DNA from: an uncultured Actinomyces sp.
GTDB lineage: Bacteria > Actinomycetota > Actinomycetes > Actinomycetales > Actinomycetaceae
NCBI GenBank assembly: GCA_900556405.1
Contig: USPB01000133.1
Span: forward strand, 1-5,532
Length of the DNA: 5,532 bases
Direction of reading: 5' to 3'
Both the position numbers and the translations under genes were made by a program. The notes beneath the pieces are model-generated. The model had not been told where the DNA came from and made no database searches. It saw only the letters and a list, made by a program, of their open reading frames with translations. The number at the start of each line of letters is the position of its first letter. Position 1 is the first letter of the stretch. Shown here one piece after another: positions 5,356 to 5,532 of this stretch.

Positions 5356-5532
5356 TCAGTGCGCCGCCTCGACGAGCTCGATGAGATCGCCGATGCCCTC
5401 GTGGATGCCGAAGGGGCGGAACGGGAAATTGTTGACGTCCTCGCGGGCGGTAGAGCCCGACAGGACGAGGTGGGTGCGCAGGCCGGCCTCGACGCCCGCG
5501 CGCACGTCCGTGTCCATGCGGTCGCCGACCAT
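5356..5532 (-). CDS. HAD-IIA (NagD-like) hydrolase, C-terminal part only
   Basis: The last 58 codons of a haloacid-dehalogenase-superfamily phosphatase enter from the right edge and stop at TGA (5358-5356). The fragment begins MVGDRMDTDVRAGVEAG, which is HAD motif IV with its metal-binding acidic pair (GDxxxTD). The continuation, LRTHLVLSGST, is the typical NagD/HAD-IIA ending, where a released nucleotide- or sugar-phosphate substrate is usual. The Met at the very edge is internal to motif IV and not a start codon. Motifs I-III and the cap domain lie outside the window, so substrate class cannot be judged. It is the upstream neighbour of pyrE in the same direction. Confidence 0.88.
   Translation of the reverse strand: MVGDRMDTDVRAGVEAGLRTHLVLSGSTAREDVNNFPFRPFGIHEGIGDLIELVEAAH

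Noticed and set aside
5530..5532. ATG at the right edge as a start codon of a 58-residue protein
   Set aside because: It lies inside HAD motif IV (MVGDRMDTD), which is normally about 200 residues into the protein, so this is a truncated gene end and not a small gene.

Overview
The window is high-GC, with strongly G/C-biased third codon positions, actinobacterial leaderless promoters and GC-rich hairpins without T-tracts as terminators. Gene content and style fit a Gram-positive actinobacterium. An oral or mucosal Actinomycetaceae genome (Actinomyces/Schaalia-like) is my best guess, but this is an inference from style, not a database match.

Layout: (1) 1-691, minus strand: the first 230 codons of an exodeoxyribonuclease III gene (xth), which runs off the left edge. 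(2) 692-830: a divergent intergenic region. It holds a leaderless promoter for xth, a 9-bp direct repeat one helical turn apart, and, in front of the next gene, a near-perfect Zur-type inverted repeat (TGATAATGATTCTCA) lying over the predicted -10 element. (3) 831-3812, plus strand: a 993-residue exported protein with a signal peptide, two divergent copies of the actinobacterial 'choice-of-anchor M' / surface-anchored repeat domain, a central region with the mature protein's only two cysteines, a long Pro-Ala repeat stalk and a C-terminal membrane anchor. (4) 3820-3856: a strong hairpin terminator. (5) 3894-4682, plus strand: a short-chain dehydrogenase/reductase (SDR) with its own leaderless promoter. 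(6) 4699-4743: a bidirectional terminator between convergent genes. (7) 4760-5329, minus strand: pyrE, orotate phosphoribosyltransferase, with (8) the last 58 codons of a NagD-like HAD hydrolase directly upstream at 5356-5532, probably in the same operon.

xth, the SDR, pyrE and the HAD hydrolase are ordinary housekeeping genes. The item that stands out is the surface protein together with its operator. The domain family is known from actinobacterial gene clusters that also encode metal-type ABC transporters, and each domain copy carries a similarly placed histidine set (HVD/HLD plus HxH). With the Zur-like operator, this suggests a zinc-starvation-induced cell-surface protein that binds or relays zinc. 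No transporter is encoded in the window, so any partner would be elsewhere in the genome. Zinc binding is inferred, not shown.
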